Shown here piece after piece: positions 34,756 to 45,668 of a stretch of DNA of 64,000 nt (position 1 is the first letter of the stretch; each line of letters opens with the position of its first letter). Location of the stretch: assembly GCA_034638255.1 (NCBI GenBank), contig JAWPGT010000021.1, forward strand, positions 248,001 to 312,000. The letters run 5' to 3'. Origin of the DNA: Coprinus comatus (lineage: Eukaryota; Basidiomycota; Agaricomycetes; Agaricales; Agaricaceae). Under the pieces are notes generated by a model, which searched no databases, was not told the origin of the DNA, and was given only the letters and a program-made list of their open reading frames with translations. Made by a program: the position numbers and the translations under genes.

Positions 34756-35460
34756 TCAAACAAGAAGGGCATCGTAGTACCCAAGGAGACGGGTCCTGTA
34801 TAAATCCCAAGCAGAAACCAAACTTGCCTGAAATATTATTCAATATACAAATACTGAGAATAACTTGAAATACTTACGGAGCAGAACTGGTTAAAACAAT
34901 CAGATGGTCGTTGGTAGAAGTATGTAGGGAAGTCAAGTCGGCAGTCTCATGGTGGCTCACCAACCGATCGGAAGTGCTATTAAGAAACAAAAGCACATTA
35001 AATTCAATCTAATTTGAGTACATGTGGGACTGATATGATCACCTAAGATTGACGGTTTTGCTGCTGCTAACGATTGAAGAGTGTGCACGGTATTTGGTTC
35101 AATCGCAAGACTAGAGGAAAGAATGGTATCGGCACGGGGGAAGCGATAGGACCTTCAGCCTGTAATGGTCCTTGCGTAGTATAATCTTCGATGCCATCAA
35201 AGAAAATAACATATAGTGATGGTGCTAGTGGTAGGGATAGCATTGTAGAGATTAAGAGAAGCACTGTGCATTACCTGAAAATTTGCCCTTAGTTATTGCG
35301 TAGAATGTAAATGTTGACTAGCCTGTGGTACTTACAAGTGCATTGGAGAGGTTTGGAGTGTTTGAGAAACCAATGATACTAGTATCAAGATTATTGGTTG
35401 CAACATGAATATTGCTGATCGCAGTCAAAACGTCTGTTAATGTACGTGGAACTATGGAAG
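34756..35460 (-). pseudogene. HsbA paralogue, frameshifted, N-terminus missing
   Basis: Exon by exon this follows the intact HsbA gene at 18179-19039. The segments are PRTLTDVLTAISNIHVATNN, then SASLNLYNAIPTTSTI, then AEGPIASP, then ADTILSSSLAIEPNTVHTLQ, then ASLVSAWDLYRTRLLGYYDA with TGA at 34758-34756. Between AEGPIASP and ADTIL the frame shifts at a 5-base C run near 35131-35140. The following exon (around 34900-34980) needs another frame change. No ATG or signal peptide is found in frame upstream of PRTL. Introns keep GT-AG ends. It is most likely a decayed copy, though indel errors cannot be excluded. Confidence 0.7.
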
Positions 35461-35469
35461 GCCTTGTAT

Positions 35470-36415
35470 GATTAACAAATGCGTGCCGAGTCGAGATGAC
35501 TGGACGCGTCGTGTGATTAATGTGGTTTGCGAAGGAGACTTATTTCTTTATGGATGGACCGAGACTGTGTCCGTGTCTTCGGACACATTTTTTATCTTTG
35601 TCTCTTTGTTTCTTTTCACTTGTGTTTGCGACACGGACTTTTATACTAGACTGCTGTTTTTCGTATATATACTGTACCAGTTCTACTGGAAACCTTACTC
35701 TCTTATCACTTACTCGAGTGTAAGACTTACAATACTCGAACTCTTATAGGCCTGTATATTGGAGAGACGATGAGTGGGCTGAATTTTTCACAGTGGAATC
35801 TCTCGAAAGTAACAGGGCATATTTATAGTCTTGATTTTCAATTTCAACACCTTGTCAATCTGTCAAACAATAACGCAAACACAAGCAGTTACAATGTCTA
35901 TGCTGTTAGAGTGGCTTATATTAATAATCAACAGTATAACATGATACTATGGGGTTCACTAAGATACCACAAAAGATGCCAACCTCCATGTATCGCAACA
36001 AATGCATGTCTGGTGATTGATCAGCCGTAGTGGTATCCCGGTATTTTCAAGTGCCTGAATAAACCCCATTACAGTTACCCATTTCTCGTGAAAATGATTG
36101 AGAATCGGCAGCCAAGACGTAAAATTCACTCTGTGCACCCATTTGTATATCAGCTGTTTAGTTTTATGATTCTCATTTTTGACATGTCTCCGAGTCGTTA
36201 ATTAAAATATGACTATTTTTGTTTTTGTTTTAAATATTTCGGCGCGGTGGATCCGGTACTATATTTAGTGACTAATGACCTGCGGGCCGTGGCCCGACTG
36301 ACCCGACTATTATGTGATAAAACTCTGTGACATACCAATTACACCATCTGTCACGCAAATGATGCTTTAACATTTCCAGAGAGAGATCTCAACAAACTTA
36401 TCTCAAAATCTCTAC
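35470..36415. other. Intergenic, no gene recognised
   Basis: About 950 bp upstream of the ARD gene. A T-rich plus-strand frame at 35468-35749 has random-looking, pyrimidine-driven composition. Confidence 0.5.
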
Positions 36416-36419
36416 TATC

Positions 36420-37272
36420 ATGCGTGCTTACTACTACGATAACATTCCCGGTGATCAAAGACTTCCTCATGATTATATACCTTCACGTCCAGTATCCGAT
36501 GACACACTACATTCTATCAACGTTAAGTACTGGTCAGTCCCAGTTGAAGGACACGAAGAGAAGATCAATGATATTGCAAAGGAGAGGAATTATAAGAATA
36601 GAGATTTGATTAATGTTTCAAAGGATGCTATGGGTGAGGTATGTGATTGTTTTCTTCCCATCTTTTATTATGATTTGTCAAGTTTGGAAATATCGACCTT
36701 TGGTTTCTGTTTTGTATTTCTAGATCTATGAAGAAAAGATTAAAACATTCTTCGAGGAGTGCGTGATCATAAGTTGATTTATGGATTGCAGTTTTCTTGA
36801 GATTGAGACGAAAAATGTAATATTTTTTTAAAGGCATATGCATGAGGACGAGGAATCAGATATATTCTTGACGGAAGTGGTTTCTTTGACGTGCGAGGTG
36901 AGTTTAGTACTCTTTTTTTTTTTTTTTCCTCAGATCACTTATAACACAATTGAAAATTATCCTACTTTTATAGAAACTCCTACGGATGCTTGGATTCGCT
37001 TGGCTGTTGAACCTGGAGATTTGATTGTAATTCCTGCAGGCATATACCACCGCTTCACACTTGACGAAAAGAATTATATCAAAGCTACACGATTGTTTCA
37101 GGTAATTGTGCAATCAATCTAATATGTGTAATAACGTTACTGATTGATATTTTTTTAGGACGAACCCAAATGGGTTCCTCACAATCGTAGTGAGCAAACG
37201 GATATTAACCCATTCGAATCGACTACCTCAAGACCATTGGTAGTGTTGGTGCCTAAAAAGAATCAGTTGTGA
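36420..37272 (+). CDS. ADI1: Acireductone dioxygenase (methionine salvage), with a 1-nt frameshift
   Basis: ARD oxidises acireductone to the keto-acid precursor of methionine. Exon 1 (36420-36638) encodes [18 protein letters not shown] and [16 protein letters not shown], followed by [12 protein letters not shown] and HMHEDEE with the metal ligands H-x-H-x4-E. Directly afterwards the frame breaks. The literal reading gives SDIFLTEVV, while the frame shifted by one base gives [14 protein letters not shown], exactly what ARD has there. The remaining exons ([37 protein letters not shown] with the third metal His, [15 protein letters not shown]) continue in that shifted frame to the TGA at 37270-37272. 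One missing A around 36853-36856 would explain it. Everything else is intact. Confidence 0.85.
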
Positions 37273-37349
37273 AGTAAAAGAAAACGCCTTTTTATTGCCA
37301 ACTTCTATTTGTTATAAGTATATAAAAATATAACCAGCTACTGAGAGGA

Positions 37350-39363
37350 TCACTCAGGTTCGAGTTTAACTCGTACTCGCTTCAGGTCATAATCCGTGAA
37401 TGATGCTTCACGCTTCATTCCTGTAGGTCTAGATTGTACGTGTGTTGAACCTGCTTTGAAAGAAAGAAAGAATATCAGGGCATGAGAAGAACTCGGCTAA
37501 GATTCGGAACTCACTTGGAATTGTATCCTCCTTCGGTTCCGCTTTCACAAAAGCTGTTTCATCACGATGATTCCCTACTGATGGATTAACATCAGTACCG
37601 ACGTCACCTCGCTGCTCAAGAGCAGCAAAAGCAGCCATAAGATCAGAAGATGGTTGATACTCCTCTTCATCTTCATCCATAAAATCAGGCAACCCATCTT
37701 CCATGACCTCAGTTTTTGGAACCGAGTCGTGAGAAATAGGTTGGCTGTTTTGAAGACTTTGGAAAGCATCAAGTAATTCATTAGAGGGAACATAAGAATC
37801 TGCGTCTTGTTCTGACATGCTTGGTCTGGAGGGATTGATGATATCGTTTAGAAAGTCGTCTACTTTTAGTAGTTCGTTTTTAACTTCTATGTCACTGGTT
37901 GTCGATGCGAATCGAGTTGTCGAATGAGGTGGAACACTAGTTGATTGTGATGGTCGGAGAAGTTCCTTTGCTACCTCCTCTGTTTTTTTTTATAATGAGC
38001 GCATTCATTTTTGAGGGGAGAATAAAAGATCATACCTTCTTCGTAGGGATCCAACTTTTTAACCAATTTGGAGGATGGAGCAAAGCGAGGTAGTCCCATT
38101 GATGATGGTGAACTTGATCTGTGTGGTTCTGGTTCCGGTATAGGTGTGAATTCAACGTGTCGTTCCGCTTCAGGTAGATGAGCTGGTGCTCTGTATGGCT
38201 CAAATCGAGACTGAAGAAATCGTAAACAAATGTTGTTATGACTGGACCGTGAATGAAGGGACGAGAATTTACCGTATCAGAATTGGTTGTGTGGTTATCA
38301 CGTTGTTGTTGTGGTATTAATGGTTTAAGTTTACCCCGTGGATCTTGACTTTGACTTCGTGAGGATGAGGAAGAAGAAGCAGAAGGTGTAGGATTTAGGA
38401 TAGGCAAATTTCTTTGTAAAGGCTTTAGAGGTGCGAGCGAGGGCATGCGGCTTGTAGGCATGAGGGGTGCCGGGGATGAAACAGGTGGTTTCAAAGGTAA
38501 TAAAAGTGGGGTTTTAGTAGTAGTAGAAGCCATAGGTGAATGCAGCGGTTTAATGTCTTCGGACGAATCCTGTGAACTTTTTAACGATTGTGGGGGAATA
38601 TGTGTATTGGGCTTTTCCTTTTCTTCAATGAGATTGTTGTTTGGAATATAGATGAGAGGAAGTTCGGCTGGTAGTAGTTTGGCCCCTGTAAGCTTACATG
38701 CAAATGGCATGAGGGAGTTGTGTGCCGGTAAACTTGGAGGATCCGGGTATGGGTCTTTGACCCAGAAACCTTCACTCGGAAGGCTTCTGTAACTAGAATA
38801 TCCTGCTTTCCAGCCCACTGGTTTATGCGATTCAAGTTCAGTTAGAATAATTGGAAGATATAGAAGAGGGGCTTCGCGTACGTACTTTGTGAAGGTAATG
38901 GGAAGAACCTGAAGTTATAATCATAGATACATGTAACTGTGTTGCTGTGCCAAGGTTTAGAGAGGAATGAAGACCAATAATGTGCTCCGATGTATGGTTC
39001 GGTATCAATGAAGTCTGGAATTTCGACTATCAAGCATCTTTGCTGCACGTATTAGTATTTGAATATTTAGTCTCGAATGTATGCACGCCGTATGTTGAAG
39101 AACGTACAGTGCTGGTATAGAATATGGCACTAGGGCGAGTTCCTGGGTATTTCGCTTTGAACATAATCTCGAACCACGCCGCCACACGATTAAAGAATTC
39201 ATGTTCAGATGGATTTCCTCCTGGTGGGTTATCAACGACTAGGTATTTATCTGTGGGTGTATCATATCTCTTCACAGTGATAAATTAGCATTTTACTGAA
39301 TGTTACAAATATAGCCAATGAGCGCACCTTGGGCTGGTTCTTCTTGGATTTGGATTTTCCCAT
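37350..39363 (-). CDS. Unrecognised Pro/Ser-rich protein
   Basis: ATG at 39363; the first exon encodes the basic MGKSKSKKNQPK. Exon 2 gives RYDTPTDKYLVVDNPPGGNP and FFNRVAAWFEIMFKAKYPGT. Exon 3 gives CLIVEIPDFIDTEPYIGAHY. A 29-nt GT-AG intron at 38909-38937 appears necessary to stay in frame into the next exon (VLPITFTKYVREAPLLYLPI). The second half is low complexity, rich in Pro, Ser and charged residues, with acidic repeats (FMDEDEEEYQPSSDLMAAFA and SYVPSNELLDAFQSLQ). The end is basic (DLKRVRVKLEPE, TGA at 37352-37350). The two 'PSxxLxxAFxxL' segments look like a short internal repeat. Nuclear or regulatory function is only inferred from composition. Confidence 0.6.
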
Positions 39364-39691
39364 ATTGTATGCAGTGACTTAGTTAGTCTTTGTAGAGTGT
39401 TCTTGCAAGAGAGTGGCAGAGTGGCTATGGACGACGTAGTTGACCGGGAGACACTAAGCTTGTAGACTTCTTTTGTTTTTCTACGGGGTCTTACTGATCG
39501 AAACCCGTAATTATACACGCCTTTGAAGCGTGTCACAATCTATAAAGACAATGTAATTACTTATCTGGATACTGATAGGAAGGATTCTTACAGAACATGA
39601 AAGGAAGACGATTAGCTAGGTCACAAAGGAAATTCTCACGGGTCAGGCACCTTCAATCCAATCAATTTATATTTATATTCTGTTCTTGACC

Positions 39692-40683
39692 ATGTCGTCC
39701 ACCAAGAAAAACACATCCACAGCACTGCCGTCGTCAAACTGGCTGTCGCTGCAGAAAGTAATCAACATCATACTAGCTGTACCTCCTACCTAACAAAAAT
39801 TCTTTATAGACATTACAAAAATCTGCCTCGGAGACATCAAAACCTCGAAAACGCAGAAAACTCGACCACGGTGTACCAACAACTTCAAAACTACCCTCTC
39901 CTGTACATTCACCATCTAAAAATCCACCCACGACTAAAATATCCAATGAGGAATCAGAAGGAAACGTTGAACATGGTCCAAATACCCTAAACCTACTCCG
40001 AAAAATGGTCGCTGGAGATTGTCATACACAGAGTCTCAAAGACTGTGAGTCTCCAGGAATGCATATACTCGCTCAGGATGAGCTTTAAACACAAAAACTC
40101 TTTTCTCTCCCCTCATATAGACCAGGAAAATATCTCGCTCTCGATTGTGAAATGGTGGGAGTTGGTCCTGAAGGTCTTGAATCCTCACTAGCTCGAGTTA
40201 GTTTGGTGAATTGGTATGGCGCTATACAGTTGGATGTGTTTGTGAGGCAGAGGGAGAGGGTTGTTGATTACCGGACGCAGTGGAGTGGAATTCGTGAAAA
40301 AGACATGATCAAGGGTGAGTATATGCATCATTGGTTTCCTCTTGAGATATTATTGACCTGTAGCTGGTGTCAGCTAAACCATTTGATGAAGTACAAAAGC
40401 TAGTATCAGATCTACTAAAGGACAGAATATTGATTGGACATGCAGTACATAACGATCTAAAGGTGTGTTTTCCTTGATATTTGAGCATATGATTTTGAAT
40501 TCAATGCATTCAGGCATTGTTATTCTCGCATCCGTGGCCGCTCACGAGGGACACTCAATATTATGCAAAGAAATTCGAATTGACAAAATCTAAGCGTATC
40601 GCTCTTCGGAATTTAGTCAAAGAACAACTTGGTATCTCTATCCAAGAAGGAGAGCATAGTAGTGTAAGCATCCAATCTTTCGC

Positions 40684-40716
<33 letters not shown>

Positions 40717-41128
40717 ATTTCGTCTGTAGGTTACCGATGCCCGAGCAACAATGGCTGTATACCGCTTACACAAAAAAGAATGGGAGAAAGGCGTCAAACC
40801 CATTAATCCAGCCCACTCAACCTCGGCTCCTGTCCAAAGCAGCAAAAAGAGAAAACGGGATAAAAGGTTGGAAGGGGGGCAAGACAACGAGGGTAACCAA
40901 TCAAAATCTAGAAAAAGCGAAAAGACTGGTATAAGCACCGGGCTATCGACAGTCATTAAAAGGCGTGGACCAGATGGTTCAACAATCAGCAAAACATCGT
41001 TGGGTGTTGGTGCTGGTAAAACAAAAACCACTTCGACAACCGTGGATGGGTCGAAGGACTGGTGGTCGAAACTTCCCGCGGCATCAGAGAACTCGAAAGG
41101 CTCCATTCGTCTGAAGACGGCTCCTTAA
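39692..41128 (+). CDS. REX4: RNA exonuclease 4 (REX4), DEDDh family
   Basis: 3'-5' exonuclease involved in rRNA processing in yeast. The ATG at 39692 opens a Lys/Ser-rich N-terminus (SETSKPRKRRKLDHG). The exonuclease domain shows YLALDCEMVGVGP (Exo I with Asp and Glu), LIGHAVHNDLKALL (Exo II), and SVTDARATMAVYRLH (Exo III). A basic tail with KKRKRDKR resembles a nucleolar signal. Five introns; the one before the second-last exon contains a T homopolymer of about 30 at 40687-40715. The junction before YLALDCEM is problematic: the consensus donor GTGAGT at 40045 gives the wrong frame, whereas a weak donor GTCTCC at 40049 gives the correct frame with the acceptor ending at 40120. Confidence 0.88.
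40687..40715. repeat. Poly-T tract in a REX4 intron
   Basis: An uninterrupted run of about 29 T within an intron of the REX4 gene. Confidence 0.9.
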
Positions 41129-41213
41129 ACGATTGCGATTGTGATGAATAAATTAATACTACGTGGTATATCTGTGAGTCATTACAAGTCTACTATCGCA
41201 AGTCCAAGTTGTC

Positions 41214-41969
41214 CTAGTCCATCAAGTACATGCCGAGTATACCACTAAATACCGTCATGGCTATACTTGCATACATCCCTCTATCTGTCAATCCAGCCAA
41301 GCCCCCAACGGCCGCGCCATTTGTAGTATTAGTGGTTATGTTGCTGTTTGGGGCAGAAAAGGTTGATGTGGTACTGGAGATCGTAGACGTGGACGACATC
41401 GCTGGAGGAAAGCTCAGAGTGGTGGTGAAGTTTCCTACGTTGCAAAATTGTTGCGCAAGTGACTCGGCTGATTGTACTTCAGAAGCACAGCCAGCCGAAA
41501 TGCAGTTGAACATCGTGAGGGGAAAGCGGTCACTGAAAACAATCGTCAAATGTCAAATGAAATAGAATAAAATGTTATATGATCATATACCTTGCACAGA
41601 AGCAGTCAATATCAACGATGCTATTACATCCCGCGTTTGCTACGGAACTCGCTAGGCATTCGGAAACTAACAACATTTATTAGTGCATGCAGCTCATGGT
41701 AACAAGGCACTGGACCCACCACATGAAGGGTATCCACTCAAACTCGGGAATTCAGCGCTACTCGTCGATGTTGCATTGGTTGTTGTGGTCGCATCGGTTG
41801 TCGCTGAAGTTCCGGAAGGGGCCACGGTAGAACTCAAGGAGGTTGTGGTGGTTGTGATCGTAGTGGACGAAGAAACATCTGGGAATGATGCTGGAAACGT
41901 TGCGCCCTGCGCCCATACAGACAGGACAGTAAATCCCAGGCCAAGGATGAGATTTAGGATGTGGTGCAT
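41214..41969 (-). CDS. Secreted, GPI-type CFEM protein
   Basis: The ATG at 41969 begins a signal peptide (MHHILNLILGLGFTVLSVWA). A Ser/Thr-rich linker leads to a CFEM domain reconstructed across two short introns. Its eight cysteines lie in PSC, SEC, NAGC, IDCFC (two), FNC, AGC and QFC, with the Asp before the fourth Cys that coordinates haem in characterised CFEM proteins. A second Ser/Thr-rich stretch and a hydrophobic C-terminus (GMYASIAMTVFSGILGMYL, TAG at 41216-41214), preceded by small residues (NGAAVGG), fit a GPI attachment signal. CFEM proteins act in cell-wall haem/iron acquisition or adhesion. The gene lies only 125 bp downstream of the F-box gene stop on the same strand and has its own TATA-like box. 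Confidence 0.85.
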
Positions 41970-42062
41970 GGTCACTTTCGCCAATTACAGGGTGAGCTCA
42001 TTTTGATCGCCCGAAGTGGGCAGTGGACGGAAGCTGATGCCAATTAAGTACAAACATGGGTG

Positions 42063-42073
42063 CTATAAATATA
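42063..42073 (-). promoter_or_regulatory. TATA-like box of the CFEM gene
   Basis: An AT-rich TATA(A/T) stretch on the minus strand roughly 95-105 nt upstream of the CFEM ATG, in the short gap after the F-box gene. Confidence 0.4.
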
Positions 42074-42094
42074 TGTCCTTTCATGGAACAATCA

Positions 42095-43900
42095 TCATCC
42101 GGAATATCCAACCCGTCCCCCTTCTACTATCCGGGCACGGAATCCCCACCAGCATAAATCATCCAATTGTTCCATCAATTCTGCACTTAAGAAGCCGTAT
42201 ACAAGACCATCACACTCAATCACAACTTCCTCCAATGGGGTTACCTGACTATATTCTGGATATCGTCGAGAGAGAATAAAGGATATGAAATCAGTATCTT
42301 TGATAAATATTCGACCGCCAAGTTCCAGGTACTTGAGGAATGGGACAAGAATTTGAGGAGATATGGTTTGGTCTGGAGAGGGCTGAGGAATGGAGAGTGT
42401 TTCGAGGAAACTATCGGTGATACCAAGGCCCATGTCCAACGTAAGTGAAGATAATTGACTGGTATATGATAAAATTTGCAGAGCTTCGCGTCTTTCAAGA
42501 GTTTTACATCGAATAGAGAGAGATTTGAGTGTGCCAGAACGTTCGAGGAATGACATGAATGCGCTTTGATTCCATTCGAGTTCTGGAGAGATGATGGAGA
42601 GTGAGGATAGGTTGGGTGTTGTTAAGTATGAAGTGAGCGTTTCGTGTCCGGGACCAGAGTCAGTGTCCATAAGCATTTCGAGGGTTTGAATGGTTGGATG
42701 GTGGAGATGCAAAGTTGGCGTTATAGGAACTGTGAAATGACATCGTATTCGGAAAGAAAGGAGTCTTGGGCATTGATTGAGGGTTTCGTAGGCCATATTG
42801 ATTGGTATGGAACGCTCTTTTGTCACTGTGTAAAGATCGAGGTGCGTAATTGTTTGTTTTGGGAATTTGAGTACAAGGGTATGGGCAGTAGCATCCAGTG
42901 TTAAGGAGCGGAGGGTGTGGACGTCTGCGAGCAAGTTTATTGTTTCGGCAGGTGGTTCAACTTCTGGAGTTTTATGAAGCCCTGGTAAACCAATGATACT
43001 GCAGTGATTCAAATTTGCAAGGTATCTGTTGAACCCTCGGAACAACGCCCAATGGCTAGAGTTTGACTGCAAGGCGAGGTAGAAATTCTTCCAGCGTCGC
43101 GCAGTAGCCGTAAGCATCCCCACGGCCATATTTTGAGAATCGAAACTGTACGATGGAGAACGTGGAGTTCGTTCTACCATACAGACTGTCAGGGGATGAT
43201 TTGAAGACCTTTCTAACCAAGCATTGATAAGGGGAAGCCGTTGATTCTCCTGGAATTCCCCTTTCCCGATCCGTATTCGAATATTACTCCACAACTCGGG
43301 CATCTTTAACGCATGATCCCTCCACCGCCGGCATACACTAGTTAAGAGTAAAGGTCCGCAGTCTTTATCAAAATTATCAGGGACGTGTGGTATGACATCG
43401 CAGGGTGCACCACGTTGGCACCTGATAAAGATTTCACTAAGGATATCCGGGGGAAGTCTCCGAATAGGGGAAAACATTGCTTTATGTTCCTCAACCACCT
43501 TCACTAACTTCTCCCTCTCCACCACCAATGTTTGCATTATCGCACCTAGACGCGCGATCTCCCAGTCGAGCTGAGTTAGAGCTTTGGATGTAGAATGGAG
43601 ATATCCGAGGATGGAGGATTCTTCGTGGAAATCAGGAGCTGCGTTGGTACCAAGAATGTGAGGGATTGGGGAATGTGGGACGAGTAGGACACCTTCAGAG
43701 AGAAGTTTTCCGGAGAGAACAATGTCGTGTGAGCAGTTTCCGCAGGTTAGGATGGTGGTTACTTCTTCTATTGGTCCTGTTGGTTCGGGTGTGGGACTTC
43801 CTTCGAGATTGTCCTCGCCTGAATCTGAACTTGAAGATTCGACATCCATAGGGTCATCATCTCGAAATCTGTAATAATCATTGGGATTGATACCGTTCAT
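42095..43900 (-). CDS. F-box protein, Agaricomycete type
   Basis: Substrate adaptor of SCF-type ubiquitin ligases. The ATG chosen at 43900 (MNGINPNDYYRFRDDDPMD) lies just after a canonical intron (acceptor near 43923). The upstream exon is open but has no ATG in frame and is probably 5' UTR. The protein has an acidic start, a short coiled coil (LDWEIARLGAIMQTLVVERE), then the F-box (FSPIRRLPPDILSEIFIRC), a conserved CRRWRDHALKMPELWSNI segment, and leucine-rich repeat-like segments to the TGA at 42097-42095. About 600 residues in one exon. Coiled coil plus F-box plus irregular LRRs is a very large family in mushroom-forming fungi, so the substrate cannot be guessed. Confidence 0.82.
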   Translation of the reverse strand: MNGINPNDYYRFRDDDPMDVESSSSDSGEDNLEGSPTPEPTGPIEEVTTILTCGNCSHDIVLSGKLLSEGVLLVPHSPIPHILGTNAAPDFHEESSILGYLHSTSKALTQLDWEIARLGAIMQTLVVEREKLVKVVEEHKAMFSPIRRLPPDILSEIFIRCQRGAPCDVIPHVPDNFDKDCGPLLLTSVCRRWRDHALKMPELWSNIRIRIGKGEFQENQRLPLINAWLERSSNHPLTVCMVERTPRSPSYSFDSQNMAVGMLTATARRWKNFYLALQSNSSHWALFRGFNRYLANLNHCSIIGLPGLHKTPEVEPPAETINLLADVHTLRSLTLDATAHTLVLKFPKQTITHLDLYTVTKERSIPINMAYETLNQCPRLLSFRIRCHFTVPITPTLHLHHPTIQTLEMLMDTDSGPGHETLTSYLTTPNLSSLSIISPELEWNQSAFMSFLERSGTLKSLSIRCKTLERREALQILSYTSQLSSLTLDMGLGITDSFLETLSIPQPSPDQTISPQILVPFLKYLELGGRIFIKDTDFISFILSRRYPEYSQVTPLEEVVIECDGLVYGFLSAELMEQLDDLCWWGFRARIVEGGRVGYSG

Positions 43901-43924
43901 CGAAAGGACTTTACTAGAAGCTGT

Positions 43925-44470
43925 GAAAGAGAGAAGGATTATCAGTGATATGGATCTCTCCAAAGAAACAGGCAACCGGAAACAGATACAATGAGGCTCA
44001 CTCACCTAATTGGTTACTTGTAGAGTTGTACTGAAGATTCCTTTGGAGTACTGGAACTTGTTTTGAGGTTGGTTGGAGCTGATAATGAATGCCCCTTAGA
44101 GAAGGAATCGAAATACCCGAACCGTGGAATCCTCGCTTGATTTTGGGTCCCCGGCGCTTGGGGTAAAATACCAATAAAAGAACAAGACGGGGTTAACGTT
44201 TAACGACGGTGATGGATGGTTATTAATAAAAGGATCATGATGATGCGTATGAATGTCCTATTTACTACCCTTGGGTTTATATCTCAGAGGTATTTGACAC
44301 ACTCTCCCATCCCACAAAACCGGAAGAACCCGTATCCGATCACAAAGAAGAATTATTCAAATTTTGCAGTTCTTCGCCCAGGAGAGTCTGTTAACGGTAA
44401 AATACACTCGCAGTGCTAAAAAAAAATCCGAAAGACCTGGCGGAAGCCTTCGATATTTCTCCAACTGAAA
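43925..44470. other. 5' leader of the F-box gene and intergenic
   Basis: Holds the intron (about 43923-44006) and the probable non-coding first exon of the F-box gene, then an intergenic stretch. Frames on the plus strand are short. Confidence 0.45.
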
Positions 44471-44473
44471 TGT

Positions 44474-45161
44474 TCAATCTATGATTTCTTCGGTGGAGTG
44501 ACCACCCCGTCCTCCTCGACCTCGACCTCGACCTCGCCCCCTCCTACCCCGTCCCCATCTGCCACGCCTTCCCCTACCACTTCCCCGGGATGAACGGTCA
44601 CCCATATACATACCGACGATCTGGCGCAATAAATATTTTAACAAATTACCTGCGTAGGCATTTTCCCTGGGGAAAAACTTTTTGGTATCTATGGTATATC
44701 CCGCCAACTCCTCCTCGGTATCAAACTTTCTTACACCTCCGTCCACATTGTAATCATAATCAACACCACCAGCCTCTACAAGATCTACCAAGTTGACATG
44801 GATTTGTGCAATCAACTATTAATAAAGTATATGAATTAACACAAAATATGTCCTAAAATGAAATAAAACAATATCAACGCACCTCTTTGCACTCCTGAAC
44901 TGTATCAGGTGGATCTGTGACATCCACACGAAGCAATAAAGCGTGCCAAGCGGTGAGACTATTATCATCTACACCGTATGACTCGTTGAATTGGAGTACA
45001 AGAGCAGTTTTGTATCCAGATAAAGCAACGGTAAAGTCATCCTCGTCAAACTTTTTCTCACTGCAGAGTCGCTTCCACTGGATAGAGGCAGGTTCTTGAG
45101 GATCATAATCAAAGAATCTGTGGCGACTGAAGAATTGTCCCAGTGGGCTCAGACTTGTCAT
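44474..45161 (-). CDS. Tandem family copy A, with RGG-rich tail
   Basis: First of five tandem paralogues. ATG at 45161. Exon 1 (45161-44883, 93 codons) encodes LGQFFSRHRFFDYDPQEPAS, QWKRLC, GYKTALVLQFNESYGVDD and PPDTVQECKE. A GT-AG intron follows at the position shared by the family. Exon 2 encodes IHVNLVDLVEAGG, KFDTEEELAGYTIDTKKFFP and NAYAGNLLKYLLRQIVG. Unlike the other copies it continues about 35 residues as an almost pure Arg/Gly segment (RGRRGRWGRGRRGRGRGRGR), then ends HSTEEIID. RGG/RG tails in other proteins bind RNA and are methylated, so this copy may have gained nucleic-acid binding. Similar proteins of unknown function occur in many fungi, as far as I recall. No catalytic motif is visible. 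Confidence 0.75.
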
Positions 45162-45668
45162 TTTCAATACGATTACTGCCGATGGATGTTATCGAGATTA
45201 GAGATGTTATTGTCTGCCACACTGGGGATGAGTATCGGCAACTACTAACGCTAGATTTTCTTTGTTGAGGATGATTTGAAAGGGATGGTACGAACTATTA
45301 TAATAGTTGTCAAAAAGCTCCGGACAGGGGGTTGAGAAGACAGATTGTACTCAACTCCGCTGTAAACTCTACTCGGACAAGGAGTGACGGCATGTTTCCT
45401 TAAGAAGTGGATGTTGTCTGGTTCGCACGTAGAAAATCTGACACACGAAGTGTATGGTAGAACTTCGTTCCAATAATAGCCTTTGTGGACGGTTTTTTGA
45501 TTCTGGATTAATTAATTAAAAATCATCTTTTGCAGTATATGTATCTGACAGGACTCAGGGAATTTTAATGACAAGCGGTTACAATGAGTATATTGGGAAT
45601 CTGTGCGACATAAGCACATGAGTTGAAGGAAATTATTTCTCTGAACACTAATACTACTAAAAAGGAGT

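Noticed and set aside
35468..35749. 93-residue plus-strand frame upstream of ARD
   Set aside because: T-rich low-complexity translation without a recognisable feature.
43923..44180. Upstream coding exon of the F-box gene
   Set aside because: Open in frame across the intron but without any ATG before the preceding stop, so treated as 5' UTR.
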